This document shows positions 7,856 through 15,870 of a stretch of 64,000 nucleotides of DNA, one piece after another. The notes under the pieces were generated by a model. The model did not search any database. It was not told where the DNA came from and saw only the letters and a list, made by a program, of their open reading frames with translations. A program made the position numbers and the translations under genes. The stretch's first letter is position 1. Every line of letters starts with the position of its first letter. Source of the DNA: Clostridium_AM sp900759715 (GTDB taxonomy: Bacteria; Bacillota; Clostridia; Clostridiales; Clostridiaceae). The stretch is from positions 26,558-90,557 of the forward strand of contig CAAEXF010000113.1 in the NCBI GenBank assembly GCA_900759715.1, read 5' to 3'.

Positions 7856-8905
7856 ATGAATAAGAAATATATTTACTTAGTAGTAGCTATATCACTAATA
7901 TTTTTTCAGACCACTTATCCATTAGTAAATACCGTCCTTTACTCCATTGTTATAGTCCCTTTAGCTATTACACTAGGGGAGCTTACATCTATAATATCAG
8001 AGTATATAGGAGAAAAAAAAGGAGGACTATTAACTGCAGCAATAGGGAATATACCAGAGCTTACAATGGGAATTTGGGCAATACAATTTGGAATGATTCC
8101 TATGGTCAAGGCATCTTTGATAGGTTCTATAATTAGTAATATGCTACTGGTACTTGGAATATCAATTTTTGTAGGTGGTATTAAATATAAAGAACAAAAA
8201 TTTAATAGGATAGTTGCGAGAACAAACTTTAGTATGCTTCTTTTGGCTATGTCTACCATTATAATAGTTGCATCTCTAAAAGAATATAATGAATCGCTAT
8301 CAAATGTTGTACTTACATCTATAAGCATAAAGGTTGCTGTTGTATTAGTAATTGTATATGTACTGGGACTTATATTTTCGCTTTATACTCATAGCAATTT
8401 ATTTATTGTAAGTGAGCAAAGCTTTGAAAATACATCTATTAAAAATAAAAAATATGTGAGAATAATCCTTGAACTGATTGTAATATCTATTATATTGTAC
8501 TTCATAAGCGAAAAGTTAATATATAATATAAAAGAAACGGTAGAAAACTATAAGCTTTCACAAGAATTTCTAGGTATAATATTAATACCTATACTAGGAA
8601 ACGCTGGTGAAAATTTTTCAGCCATTGTATGTGCAACAAAGAATAAGGTGAACTTAAGCTTGGAAATTGCTATAGGTTCAAGTATTCAAATTGCTCTTTT
8701 TGTTACACCTATTTTAATGGTACTTGCTTACTTTATAGGTGTGGAAATGACTTTGCTCTTCACTGGTTTTCAAATAATAATGGCTGTAATTGCAATAGTT
8801 ATGGCTTTTATAGTTTTTCAAGATGGTAAAACCTACTGGTTTGAAGGTGCAATTTTGATAGCCATTTATATAATAGTTACCTTGGCTTATTACTATGTGG
8901 TATGA
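7856..8905 (+). CDS. Calcium/cation-proton exchanger (CaCA superfamily, CAX-like)
   Basis: 349 residues with about ten to eleven hydrophobic segments. Two related signature repeats are visible: GNIPELTMGIWAIQFG near residue 63 and GNAGENFSAIVCATKN near residue 255. These alpha repeats line the ion path in CAX-type Ca2+/H+ antiporters of the cytoplasmic membrane. The second repeat, GNAGENFSA, matches the CAX subgroup better than the Na+/Ca2+ exchanger subgroup. It begins 38 bp after the small gene behind rubrerythrin and might share a transcript with it. Substrate preference (Ca2+ or another divalent cation) is inferred from the family. Confidence 0.85.
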   Translation: MNKKYIYLVVAISLIFFQTTYPLVNTVLYSIVIVPLAITLGELTSIISEYIGEKKGGLLTAAIGNIPELTMGIWAIQFGMIPMVKASLIGSIISNMLLVLGISIFVGGIKYKEQKFNRIVARTNFSMLLLAMSTIIIVASLKEYNESLSNVVLTSISIKVAVVLVIVYVLGLIFSLYTHSNLFIVSEQSFENTSIKNKKYVRIILELIVISIILYFISEKLIYNIKETVENYKLSQEFLGIILIPILGNAGENFSAIVCATKNKVNLSLEIAIGSSIQIALFVTPILMVLAYFIGVEMTLLFTGFQIIMAVIAIVMAFIVFQDGKTYWFEGAILIAIYIIVTLAYYYVV

Positions 8906-8961
8906 ATTTATAAGAATAATAATATAAATAGATATGATATCAAGATTATAAGGTGATAAAC

Positions 8962-9318
8962 ATGCCGCATAGAAAGTTAGTTGAGGAATATTACACTGAT
9001 ATAAATAATGTAGCAGATTTACTAAATAAACTTGTTAACGCTTATAGACTTTTAATTGGTGGGGCAGGAGAATTGAACACCATTGCTTTAGCACATAAAA
9101 AAGATGTTAAACATGCTTTAAAAAGAGTGAATGAATTAGGAGATGTAATAGATGACCTAATAGATGTTCTAGACAAATCTAGCTATATATACATGGATTA
9201 CTGCAAAATAAAGTCTCAAATCATGGAATATCAGATTCAAGCTCAATATATTCAAACTGAAATAGATAATGAGCTAGAATTAAAAAATGATAAAAAAGAA
9301 AATGATAAAAAAGAATAG
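8962..9318 (+). CDS. Hypothetical helical protein (118 residues)
   Basis: I do not recognise this protein. It starts MPHRKLVEEYYTDINNVADL, is predicted to be mostly helical, and ends in a strongly charged tail that repeats ENDKKE-like units. No membrane segment or metal motif is seen. The ATG at 8962 was chosen because AGGTGA sits 6 bases upstream; the earlier GTG at 8953 is part of that site. It is preceded by the exchanger gene by 56 bp and ends inside a terminator hairpin. Confidence 0.55.
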   Translation: MPHRKLVEEYYTDINNVADLLNKLVNAYRLLIGGAGELNTIALAHKKDVKHALKRVNELGDVIDDLIDVLDKSSYIYMDYCKIKSQIMEYQIQAQYIQTEIDNELELKNDKKENDKKE

Positions 9319-9345
9319 GTGTGAATAATCACACCTATTTTTTAA
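9314..9345. terminator. Bidirectional terminator between the 118-residue gene and pssA
   Basis: AATAGGTGTGA, a short loop and TCACACCTATT, flanked by A-rich and T-rich runs. It overlaps the stop codon of the plus-strand gene and abuts the end of pssA. Confidence 0.75.
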
Positions 9346-9863
9346 AATTTCTTAAATCTATGCCTACAAACCATAAGATAAGATAAAGCAATTAGTATAA
9401 TTACAGTTACTCCTTGAGGAGCAAGGTAATTCATAGTAATAAAACAATATAGAGCCATAAACATACCTGCAAAAGTTATAGGAATACCGAAAAATTCTCC
9501 ATCAAATTGAGTAACATTAAACCTAGCTAATCTATAAGCCCCAGCTATAGGGAATAACATAACTAACAGATATCCTAAAAGTCCTAAGTTTGAGAATCCA
9601 TAAACATTAAATGCAAGAATAGATGGAGCTACTCCAAAGGAGACTAAATCTGCAAGAGAATCCAGTTCCTTTCCTAAGTCACTAGATACATTTAAAAATC
9701 TAGCTACTCTTCCATCATACCTGTCAGCTAGGCATGCAAGTAAAATAAAGATAGCTGCCCACTTATAATTTTCTTGAAAAGTCATCATTAAAGACATAAC
9801 ACCGCATCCTAAATTAGCAAATGTAAAAACATTAGGTACAGCGCTTCTAGCTATTTTAGCCAT
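9342..9863 (-). CDS. pssA: CDP-diacylglycerol-serine O-phosphatidyltransferase
   Basis: 173 residues, an integral membrane enzyme that makes phosphatidylserine from CDP-diacylglycerol and serine. The full CDP-alcohol phosphatidyltransferase signature DGxxARx8GxxxDxxxD is present as DGRVAR, then G and the spaced aspartates in GKELDSLAD, near residues 49-71. Several membrane segments follow, as usual for the family. The opening AKIARSAVPNVFTFANLGCG is typical of PssA rather than PgsA. It is a single minus-strand gene; its start at 9863 follows an AGGAGTGA ribosome binding site. Confidence 0.92.
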   Translation of the reverse strand: MAKIARSAVPNVFTFANLGCGVMSLMMTFQENYKWAAIFILLACLADRYDGRVARFLNVSSDLGKELDSLADLVSFGVAPSILAFNVYGFSNLGLLGYLLVMLFPIAGAYRLARFNVTQFDGEFFGIPITFAGMFMALYCFITMNYLAPQGVTVIILIALSYLMVCRHRFKKF

Positions 9864-10007
9864 TTAAATCACTCCTAGTAATAATTATTATTATATAAGT
9901 ACATAATTGTGTAAAAAAATATAGAATATCATAAGCATATTATAACTCATTTTAGAAAATTATTTAAGTAGGTATTATGCTTTTTTTATGGAAAAATTAT
10001 AAATTTT

Positions 10008-10036
10008 TTGTTAAAATAGACTTGCTGTGTTATAAG
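10008..10036 (+). promoter_or_regulatory. Probable promoter of the TVP38-family gene
   Basis: TTGTTA at 10008-10013 and TATAAG at 10031-10036 are 17 bp apart, 26 bp before the start codon. A TG lies upstream of the -10 box. Confidence 0.5.
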
Positions 10037-10062
10037 AAAAAGTATAGAAAGTTGAGTGACAT

Positions 10063-10725
10063 ATGAAAAAAGATAAAATAAAGTGGTTAAAGTGGTTAGT
10101 TGCTATAATTTTTGGTGCAGTATTTTTATATATTATGATTAGATATGGTAAAAGACTCTCACATTTAAGATTAGGTAAAATTAAAAGATTTATTTTAAGT
10201 TACGGTAGTTTTTCATCAGTTATTTTTTTAATATTATATGCATTAAAACCTATAGTTCTATTTATACCAGTTTGGCCGTTATCAGTTATTGCCGGTAACA
10301 TTTTTGGACCTTATAAAGCACTTATGTTAAGTATGACAGGTTGCTTTCTTTCTGGGACATTAGCTTTCTTCTTAGCTAAATTTTTAGGTAGGTCTTTTGT
10401 TGACAAGCTATTGAAGGGGAAAGCTATGACTTTGGATTCTAATATTGAAAAGCATGGATTAAAAATTATGGCTATAATGAGACTGACCTTCGTTTTTCCA
10501 TATGATCCACTGAGTTATGCAGCAGGCCTTACTAAGATGAAATATAGAGATTTTATTTTAGGAACTATGATTGGAGTGTTTCCGGAAATGATTTCCTATT
10601 CATTCGTTGGGAAAAATTTGGAACATCCACTTTCATTTAAATTTGCTATGCCAATAATATTAATAATAGTTATAGCTGCATGTGCCATTTATATATATAA
10701 ATCATCACAAAATTCCAAAAATTAA
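10063..10725 (+). CDS. TVP38/TMEM64 family (SNARE-associated/DedA-like) membrane protein
   Basis: 220 residues with about six hydrophobic segments. The family core is seen as PVWPLSVIAGNIFGPYKAL, GTLAFFLAKFLGRSF and RLTFVFPYDPLSYAAGLTKM, followed by the typical GTMIGVFPEMISYSFVGKN. Members are cytoplasmic membrane proteins proposed to move lipids or act in membrane homeostasis; the specific function here is unknown. It is preceded by its own promoter and followed 68 bp later by the CBS gene, with no clear terminator in between. Confidence 0.85.
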   Translation: MKKDKIKWLKWLVAIIFGAVFLYIMIRYGKRLSHLRLGKIKRFILSYGSFSSVIFLILYALKPIVLFIPVWPLSVIAGNIFGPYKALMLSMTGCFLSGTLAFFLAKFLGRSFVDKLLKGKAMTLDSNIEKHGLKIMAIMRLTFVFPYDPLSYAAGLTKMKYRDFILGTMIGVFPEMISYSFVGKNLEHPLSFKFAMPIILIIVIAACAIYIYKSSQNSKN

Positions 10726-10793
10726 CAAGTAATAACTGCTCTATTAAGGGAATAATACTCTTAGGACTTAAATTTAAAGGAGGAGTATTGTTA

Positions 10794-11222
10794 ATGAAGG
10801 TAAAGGATATAATGACAGGAGCAATAGTTAGTTTAAATTCAAAAGATTCAGTAGAGAAAGCAGCTGAACTTATGAAAGAACATAACATAGGTGCAGTGCC
10901 TGTGTGTGAAGGAGATAAAGTTATAGGAATAATTACTGATAGAGACATAGCTTTAAGATCTGTAGCATCAGGAAATGATTCAAAGAGTCAAAGTGTAAGA
11001 GAAATAATGTCATCAAATCCTGTAACAGGAACGCCAGATATGGATATTCAAGATGCTTCTAGAGTAATGAGTGAAAGACAAATAAGAAGACTTCCTATAG
11101 TAGATAGTGAAAACTTGGTAGGAATGGTATCCTTAGGTGATATAGCTGTGAGCCCTAAATTGAATGAAGAAGCAGAGCAGGCGTTAAGTAGTATATCAGA
11201 GCCAAGTACACCTGAGTTTTAG
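10794..11222 (+). CDS. Two-CBS-domain protein
   Basis: 142 residues made of two CBS domains and a short acidic tail. The domains begin MKVKDIMTGAIVSLN and VREIMSSNPVTGTPD. Each ends with the usual GIITDRDIA or GMVSLGDIA motif. Stand-alone CBS pairs bind adenine nucleotides or related ligands in the cytosol and regulate partner proteins. The ATG at 10794 was preferred over a start two codons upstream because AGGAGG is optimally spaced. No partner gene is evident nearby. A terminator follows. Confidence 0.88.
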   Translation: MKVKDIMTGAIVSLNSKDSVEKAAELMKEHNIGAVPVCEGDKVIGIITDRDIALRSVASGNDSKSQSVREIMSSNPVTGTPDMDIQDASRVMSERQIRRLPIVDSENLVGMVSLGDIAVSPKLNEEAEQALSSISEPSTPEF

Positions 11223-11240
11223 AACTTAATAGTTATAAAT

Positions 11241-11275
11241 AAATCCACAAGAGTTTTCATGAATCTTGTGGATTT
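11241..11275 (+). terminator. Hairpin after the CBS gene
   Basis: AAATCCACAAGA and TCTTGTGGATTT form a perfect 12-bp stem around an 11-base loop. The T-run is short (GATTTGC), so termination may be incomplete. Confidence 0.6.
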
Positions 11276-11352
11276 GCTATATAAGGTGTTATAATATAGT
11301 AGTGAAATTTACATATGGAGGTAAATTTTATTCTAGATTAGGAGAGTTATAT

Positions 11353-12243
11353 ATGGATAAGGTAAGATTTATTTATAATCCATATTCTGGTGAAAACACT
11401 ATAATAACTGATATTGATAAGGTTATTATGATACATCAGAAGTATGGTTACGAAGTGGTACCTTATAGGATTAGCTTTGAATTTGATATGAGTAAGGCCT
11501 TTGAAGGATTAGATGAAACCTATAAATATATACTAGTTGCAGGTGGAGATGGTACTATAGATACCGCCGTAAACCACATGAAAACGCTAGGTATAGATCT
11601 TCCTATAGCGATACTTCCTGTAGGTACAGCCAATGACTTTGCTAAATTCATGGGTATTGCTGAGGATGTAGAAGCTGCTTGTGAGCAAATACTAAATAGT
11701 GTTCCGAAAAAGGTTGATATAGGCAAAATAAATGATAAGTATTTCATAAATGTTGCTAGCACAGGTCTTTTTACGGATGTATCCCAAAAAACGGATGTAA
11801 ACTTAAAAAATACCATGGGAAAGCTAGCTTACTATGTAAAAGGGCTAGAACAACTTCCAAGCTTTAGAAAATTAAAAATAAAAGTAAAATCTGAGAATGC
11901 CTATTTTGATGGACATATGTACTTAATGTTAGTATTTAATGGACAGACTGCAGGTAATTTAAAGTTTGCATATAAAGCTGAAATTGACGATGGAATGCTA
12001 GATGTAATCATAATTAAGGCCGGAATGATAAAAGATATGATAGCTCTATTTATAAAAATGCTAAGAGGTGACCACTTGGAAGATGCAGCAGGGCTTGTAT
12101 ATTTTAAAGCCAATAAAATAGAAGTAGAGTGCTATGAAGATATTGTGACTGATATTGATGGTGAAAGAGGTCCAGATTTCCCACTTGTTATAGAGTGTAT
12201 AAAGGAAGGTATCGAGGTTCTTGGAGTAATCGCTAAAAAATAA
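11353..12243 (+). CDS. Diacylglycerol kinase family lipid kinase (YegS/DgkB-like)
   Basis: 296 residues. The catalytic signature VAGGDGTIDTAVNHM near residue 60 and LPVGTANDFAKFMG near residue 85 define the diacylglycerol/lipid kinase fold; the GGDGT motif binds ATP. The second domain ends with VTDIDGERGPDFPL, a typical C-terminal motif (DGE) of the family. It phosphorylates diacylglycerol or a related lipid at the inner membrane face. The ATG at 11353, preceded by GGAGAG, gives the correct N-terminus MDKVRFIYNPYSG; a 29-residue upstream extension has no family match. A terminator follows. Confidence 0.9.
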   Translation: MDKVRFIYNPYSGENTIITDIDKVIMIHQKYGYEVVPYRISFEFDMSKAFEGLDETYKYILVAGGDGTIDTAVNHMKTLGIDLPIAILPVGTANDFAKFMGIAEDVEAACEQILNSVPKKVDIGKINDKYFINVASTGLFTDVSQKTDVNLKNTMGKLAYYVKGLEQLPSFRKLKIKVKSENAYFDGHMYLMLVFNGQTAGNLKFAYKAEIDDGMLDVIIIKAGMIKDMIALFIKMLRGDHLEDAAGLVYFKANKIEVECYEDIVTDIDGERGPDFPLVIECIKEGIEVLGVIAKK

Positions 12244-12268
12244 GATGCTAGCAAGCATCTTTTTTTTA
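12243..12268 (+). terminator. Hairpin terminator after the lipid kinase gene
   Basis: AGATGCT and AGCATCT form a stem with a tight loop, followed by eight T. Confidence 0.75.
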
Positions 12269-12344
12269 TTATCCATGCAAAATAGTAATATTAAATAAAT
12301 TTCAGTAATAAATATAAGTAGTATCAATATAAGGTGAGGGGAGT

Positions 12345-13007
12345 ATGTTAGGTTTTTACGGTTATATTCTTATAGTATTTATTATATTTATCCTTATGAT
12401 AGAAGCACTATACATAAGTAAATTTTCGCCTAATAAAATTAAAGCTGCTGCTATTATTGTAATTACGATAATACTTTTAAGGGATATTTCATTGATTATT
12501 TTATCCTTGTCTCATAATATAAAACATCTTTATTTACTTAAGCCAATTTTCTTTTTGAATTTCATAAGTATACCACTATTATCGCTAATTGCACTTTATA
12601 TTTTTATAAGAAAAGATAATATAAATTTTTCCTATATATTTATAATAGCTGCCATATTGGCTGGATTATATGGAATAATGATATATAAGTGTCCAGCATT
12701 AGTACAAACAAATGAAATTTATGGATATACTATGATTTTAACAAAAGATTTATATCTATATTGGATTTACGTAATCTTAAATACTATAATACTATTCCTA
12801 ACTATAGCTTTATCAAGTAATAAAAATATAAATAAGCTAGGAATTAGTATGATAATCTTTGCAGCTCTTATAACGATAATTGAATTTATATTATGGATTA
12901 TAGGCATAAGAATCTTAGCTGAAAATGTAATAGGGGACATGCTATGGTCTATAACCATAGTATATGCATTAAGTAAAGTGAGGAAAAAAACGAGAAGTAT
13001 TGTGTAG
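12345..13007 (+). CDS. Polytopic membrane protein of unknown function, ending at a repeat
   Basis: 220 residues, very hydrophobic, with about seven membrane segments and short basic loops. The layout resembles the seven-helix sensor domains found at the N-terminus of some histidine kinases and diguanylate cyclases, but no output domain follows. GGTGAGGGG precedes the ATG. The protein ends in KVRKKTRSIV. Its TAG stop is formed by the first bases of a family 1 repeat (TAGAGGACA), so the original C-terminus may have been replaced or truncated by that element. Function is not recognised. Confidence 0.6.
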   Translation: MLGFYGYILIVFIIFILMIEALYISKFSPNKIKAAAIIVITIILLRDISLIILSLSHNIKHLYLLKPIFFLNFISIPLLSLIALYIFIRKDNINFSYIFIIAAILAGLYGIMIYKCPALVQTNEIYGYTMILTKDLYLYWIYVILNTIILFLTIALSSNKNINKLGISMIIFAALITIIEFILWIIGIRILAENVIGDMLWSITIVYALSKVRKKTRSIV

Positions 13008-13201
13008 AGGACAATGGACAATTGACAGAGGACAGAGGACAGTGAAGGTAAGTTTTCTTCCTTACGTCAGAAAATTATTATATTTTTAAGCTCGTTTCGC
13101 TAAGGCGAAACATCGATTCATAGTATAAATTAAAAATTTTTCGCAGCACAGCGAAGAAAAATTCTCCTTCATTGTCCTCTGTCAATTGTCCTCTGTCCTC
13201 T
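13006..13201 (-). repeat. Family 1 MITE-like repeat, copy 2 (inverted)
   Basis: About 196 bp bounded by AGAGGACAATGG and CTGTCCTCT, in the opposite orientation to copy 1: GGAAGAAAAC-type sequence comes first and the GAAGGAG side last. It contains the palindrome CGTTTCGCTAAGGCGAAAC. It overlaps the stop codon of the membrane protein gene and ends 28 bp before the stop of the YgiQ-like gene. Confidence 0.85.
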
Positions 13202-13228
13202 ATAAAAATTTAGTTTAGTTATCTATAA

Positions 13229-15112
13229 TTATCTTTTAAACTTTTTTGATGTATTTCTTTGGTTTTTAGACTCAGTTTTTTGTGTTTTATTTTTGGAATA
13301 CCTTGGTTTGTGCGGTGCTGAAGAAATTAAGCACTTCTTTTCTGTTCCAATTAAGTCTTCACGCCCAGCCTTAATTAAAGCTTCCTTTACAAGCTTATGA
13401 TTCTCAGGTACAGTGAATTGCATTAGAGCCCTTTGCATATTTTTTTCTTTCTGTTCTCGTGGCACATATACCTTTTCACCAGTTAGAGGATGTATGCCCG
13501 TGTAATATATAGTAGTGGACAAACTTCCAGGTGTAGGATAAAAATCTTGGACTTGTTCTGGAGTATATCCCATGCTCTTAATGTACTGAGCAAGCTCTAC
13601 AGATGCATTCAAATCACTGCCAGGATGACTTGACATGAGATAAGGAACAAGAAATTGATTCTTTTTTATTTTTTTGTTTATTTCAAAGTATTTCTTAGAA
13701 AATTTATCATAAACTTCTTTTTTAGGCTTACCCATCTGTTTAAGAACCTTATCGCTTATATGTTCTGGAGCAACTTTAAGTTGGCCGCTTATATGATGTT
13801 TACAAAGCTCTTCGAAAAAATCCGTATTTTTATCGTAGACAAGGTAATCATATCGTATTCCAGAGCGAATAAATACCTTTTTAATTCCAGGTATTTTTCT
13901 TATTTGTCGTAGCAAACTTAAATATTCCTTGTGATCTACTATAAGATTTTTACAAGGTGTTGGTGATAGACACTGTCTATTTTTGCATACGCCAGCAGTT
14001 TCTTGGATTTTGCAAGCCTTATGTCTAAAGTTTGCAGTAGGGCCTCCTACGTCATGTATATATCCTTTAAAATCATCCAAGGATGTTAAAAGGGTAGCTT
14101 CATCTATAATAGACTTTTGACTTCTATTTTGAATTGTTCTTCCCTGATGAAAAGTAAGAGCACAGAATGAACAACCTCCAAAGCAGCCTCTATGACTTGT
14201 TATAGAGAATTTAACTTCTTTTATAGCAGGAATTCCACCTTTGGCCTCATACATAGGATGATAATTTCTGGTGTAAGGTAAATTATAAACTACGTCCATT
14301 TCTTCTTCTGTTAGTGAAAACTGAGGAGGATTTTGAACGATATATTTATCAGAATGCTTTTGAACTACAGTTTTACCTCTAATAGCATCTTGTTCAAAAT
14401 ATTCTAGTTTATAGCTTTCTGCATAAGCCTCTTTATTTGTAGAAACTTCTTCAAAGGAAGGAACTTCTACAAAGTCTCTTAACTGAGATAGGCCATTAGA
14501 AAGATATACAGTTCCTCTTACATCAGTAACTTTTTGAATAGACATTCCATATTTCAAAAGGTTAGCTATTTGCACTACAGTTTTTTCGCCCATACCATAT
14601 ATTAAGAGATCTGCTTTAGAATCCAAAAGGATACTTCTTCTTACTTTATTATCCCAATAATCATAATGAGCGAATCTTCTTAAACTAGCTTCTATCCCAC
14701 CGATTATAACTGGGACATCCTTATAAGCTTCTCTAACTCTGTTAGAGTATACAATAACAGCTCTATCTGGTCTATGGCCTGATTCACCACCAGGTGAATA
14801 TAAATCATCATGTCGCCTTTTTCTAGCTACAGTATAGTGATTCACCATGGAGTCAATATTGCCTGAATTAACTAAAAAGCCTAATTTAGGTTTTCCGAGC
14901 TTTCTAAAGTCATCTGCATTATTCCAGTTAGGTTGAGCAATTATACCTACAGTAAAACCTTCATTTTCAAGTACTCTAGATATTATGGCAGTACCAAAGG
15001 AGGGGTGATCCACGTAGGCATCGCCTGTAACTATAATAAAATCTAATTGATCTATGCCTTTTGCTTTTAAATCATTTTTACTTACAGGTAAAAATTTATT
15101 ATTTAGTATCAT
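13229..15112 (-). CDS. YgiQ family radical SAM protein
   Basis: 627 residues. The radical SAM cluster motif is in RGCFGGCSFCALTFHQGR (CxxxCxxC) near residue 310. The N-terminal domain resembles a B12-binding/UPF0313 domain with VNSGNIDSMVNHYT and YSPGGESGHRPDRA. The C-terminal part has TPGSLSTTIYYTGIHPLTG and a lysine-rich tail rich in N, K and R. The family is annotated only as radical SAM proteins of unknown reaction. The start at 15112 is immediately upstream of MILNNKFLPVSKNDLKAKG, and GGAGAA lies before it. It is a lone gene between a family 1 repeat and a long AT-rich region. Confidence 0.88.
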   Translation of the reverse strand: MILNNKFLPVSKNDLKAKGIDQLDFIIVTGDAYVDHPSFGTAIISRVLENEGFTVGIIAQPNWNNADDFRKLGKPKLGFLVNSGNIDSMVNHYTVARKRRHDDLYSPGGESGHRPDRAVIVYSNRVREAYKDVPVIIGGIEASLRRFAHYDYWDNKVRRSILLDSKADLLIYGMGEKTVVQIANLLKYGMSIQKVTDVRGTVYLSNGLSQLRDFVEVPSFEEVSTNKEAYAESYKLEYFEQDAIRGKTVVQKHSDKYIVQNPPQFSLTEEEMDVVYNLPYTRNYHPMYEAKGGIPAIKEVKFSITSHRGCFGGCSFCALTFHQGRTIQNRSQKSIIDEATLLTSLDDFKGYIHDVGGPTANFRHKACKIQETAGVCKNRQCLSPTPCKNLIVDHKEYLSLLRQIRKIPGIKKVFIRSGIRYDYLVYDKNTDFFEELCKHHISGQLKVAPEHISDKVLKQMGKPKKEVYDKFSKKYFEINKKIKKNQFLVPYLMSSHPGSDLNASVELAQYIKSMGYTPEQVQDFYPTPGSLSTTIYYTGIHPLTGEKVYVPREQKEKNMQRALMQFTVPENHKLVKEALIKAGREDLIGTEKKCLISSAPHKPRYSKNKTQKTESKNQRNTSKKFKR

Positions 15113-15403
15113 TGATATTCTCCGTTCTTACAAATTATATTATTGACTTTCTGGCGAAAATAATAATGTCATATACATAAAAATCATTAATATATTAACA
15201 CAACGATAAAAAAATATGAATAAATAATTTAATATAATAGTTAAATTAAATGAAGAATTTGAATAAATTTACATAAAATGAAATAAAAGATTTTGATGAA
15301 AATTAAGAAAATAGCTAAAATATTGCATGAATGCTAGTAATATTGAAAAAAATAAAAATAATATGATATAACAAGCTAATTTAAATAAATTTTATATTTA
15401 TGG
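15113..15403. other. AT-rich intergenic stretch without recognised content
   Basis: About 290 bp upstream of both the minus-strand YgiQ-like gene and the magnesium operon. It contains long runs of A and T and no plausible open frame, repeat family member or clear hairpin. The promoter of the YgiQ-like gene must lie here but I cannot place it with confidence. Confidence 0.5.
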
Positions 15404-15431
15404 TTGCATTTTAAGGAATTTGTACTATAAT
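15404..15431 (+). promoter_or_regulatory. Probable promoter of the M-box/magnesium operon
   Basis: TTGCAT at 15404-15409 and TATAAT at 15426-15431 are 16 bp apart, about 40 bp upstream of the riboswitch. Confidence 0.55.
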
Positions 15432-15472
15432 AAATAATGAAAGAAAGTTAATAATAAAAAATATATTTTACT

Positions 15473-15674
15473 TATGTTAGGTGAGGCTCCTATATAGATA
15501 TACGCTACTGCCCGGAAACATCGAGAGATGCCAATGGGTCAACAGGTATTACCGAATCAAGGTTCTACTTAATGTAGCTGAACGATTTAAGTTCAAAGCT
15601 ATATAGTGCTAAAACTCGTACTATAAAGTTTTAGTTTGCATGGAGCCTATAATTTTTATAGGCTCTTTTATTTT
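15473..15674 (+). ncRNA. M-box (ykoK) magnesium riboswitch with terminator
   Basis: The conserved M-box blocks are present in order: GTTAGGTGAGGCTCC, ATAGATATACGCTACTGCC, GGAAACATCGAGAGATGCC and AATGGGTCAACAGGTATTA. A hairpin at 15643-15665 (GAGCCTATA against TATAGGCTC) followed by T residues is the terminator that forms at high Mg2+; GAGGCTCC in the aptamer can pair with the same region to give the alternative fold. Transcription of the MgtE-like and Nramp-like genes downstream is therefore expected to be switched on when Mg2+ is scarce. Confidence 0.93.
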
Positions 15675-15696
15675 ATTTTTTAGGTGGTGTTTTTAA

Positions 15697-15759
15697 ATGG
15701 AGGTTGGCCCTTATAGTGGTCGATTTAGGTCAAAACAAAATTTAATATTGAAGATATAG
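15697..15759 (+). CDS. Possible 20-residue leader peptide between the M-box and the MgtE-like gene
   Basis: An ATG at 15697, eight to nine bases after a good AGGTGG ribosome binding site, opens the frame MEVGPYSGRFRSKQNLILKI and a TAG at 15757-15759. It starts just beyond the M-box terminator, and a long hairpin begins at its stop codon. A translated leader placed here could add a second, translation-based control on the genes behind it. The peptide matches nothing I know, and the case rests on the ribosome binding site and position. Confidence 0.4.
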   Translation: MEVGPYSGRFRSKQNLILKI

Positions 15760-15847
15760 AGGAACATTTACATTAACCGATAAAGAAATTTAGTTCTAAA
15801 GCTTAAGCATTTCTATAAATTCCTTATCAGTTCTGTAAGTATTCCTC
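15759..15847 (+). promoter_or_regulatory. Long hairpin in the 5' leader of the magnesium operon
   Basis: GAGGAACATTTAC...CCGATAAAGAAATTTA pairs with TAAATTCCTTATCAGTTC...GTAAGTATTCCTC, an imperfect inverted repeat with about 30-base arms. It runs from the stop codon of the 20-residue leader frame to 6 bases before the GGAGGGAGG of the MgtE-like gene. It has no T-run, so it is unlikely to be a simple terminator. Confidence 0.6.
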
Positions 15848-15870
15848 TGTATATGGAGGGAGGAATATTT

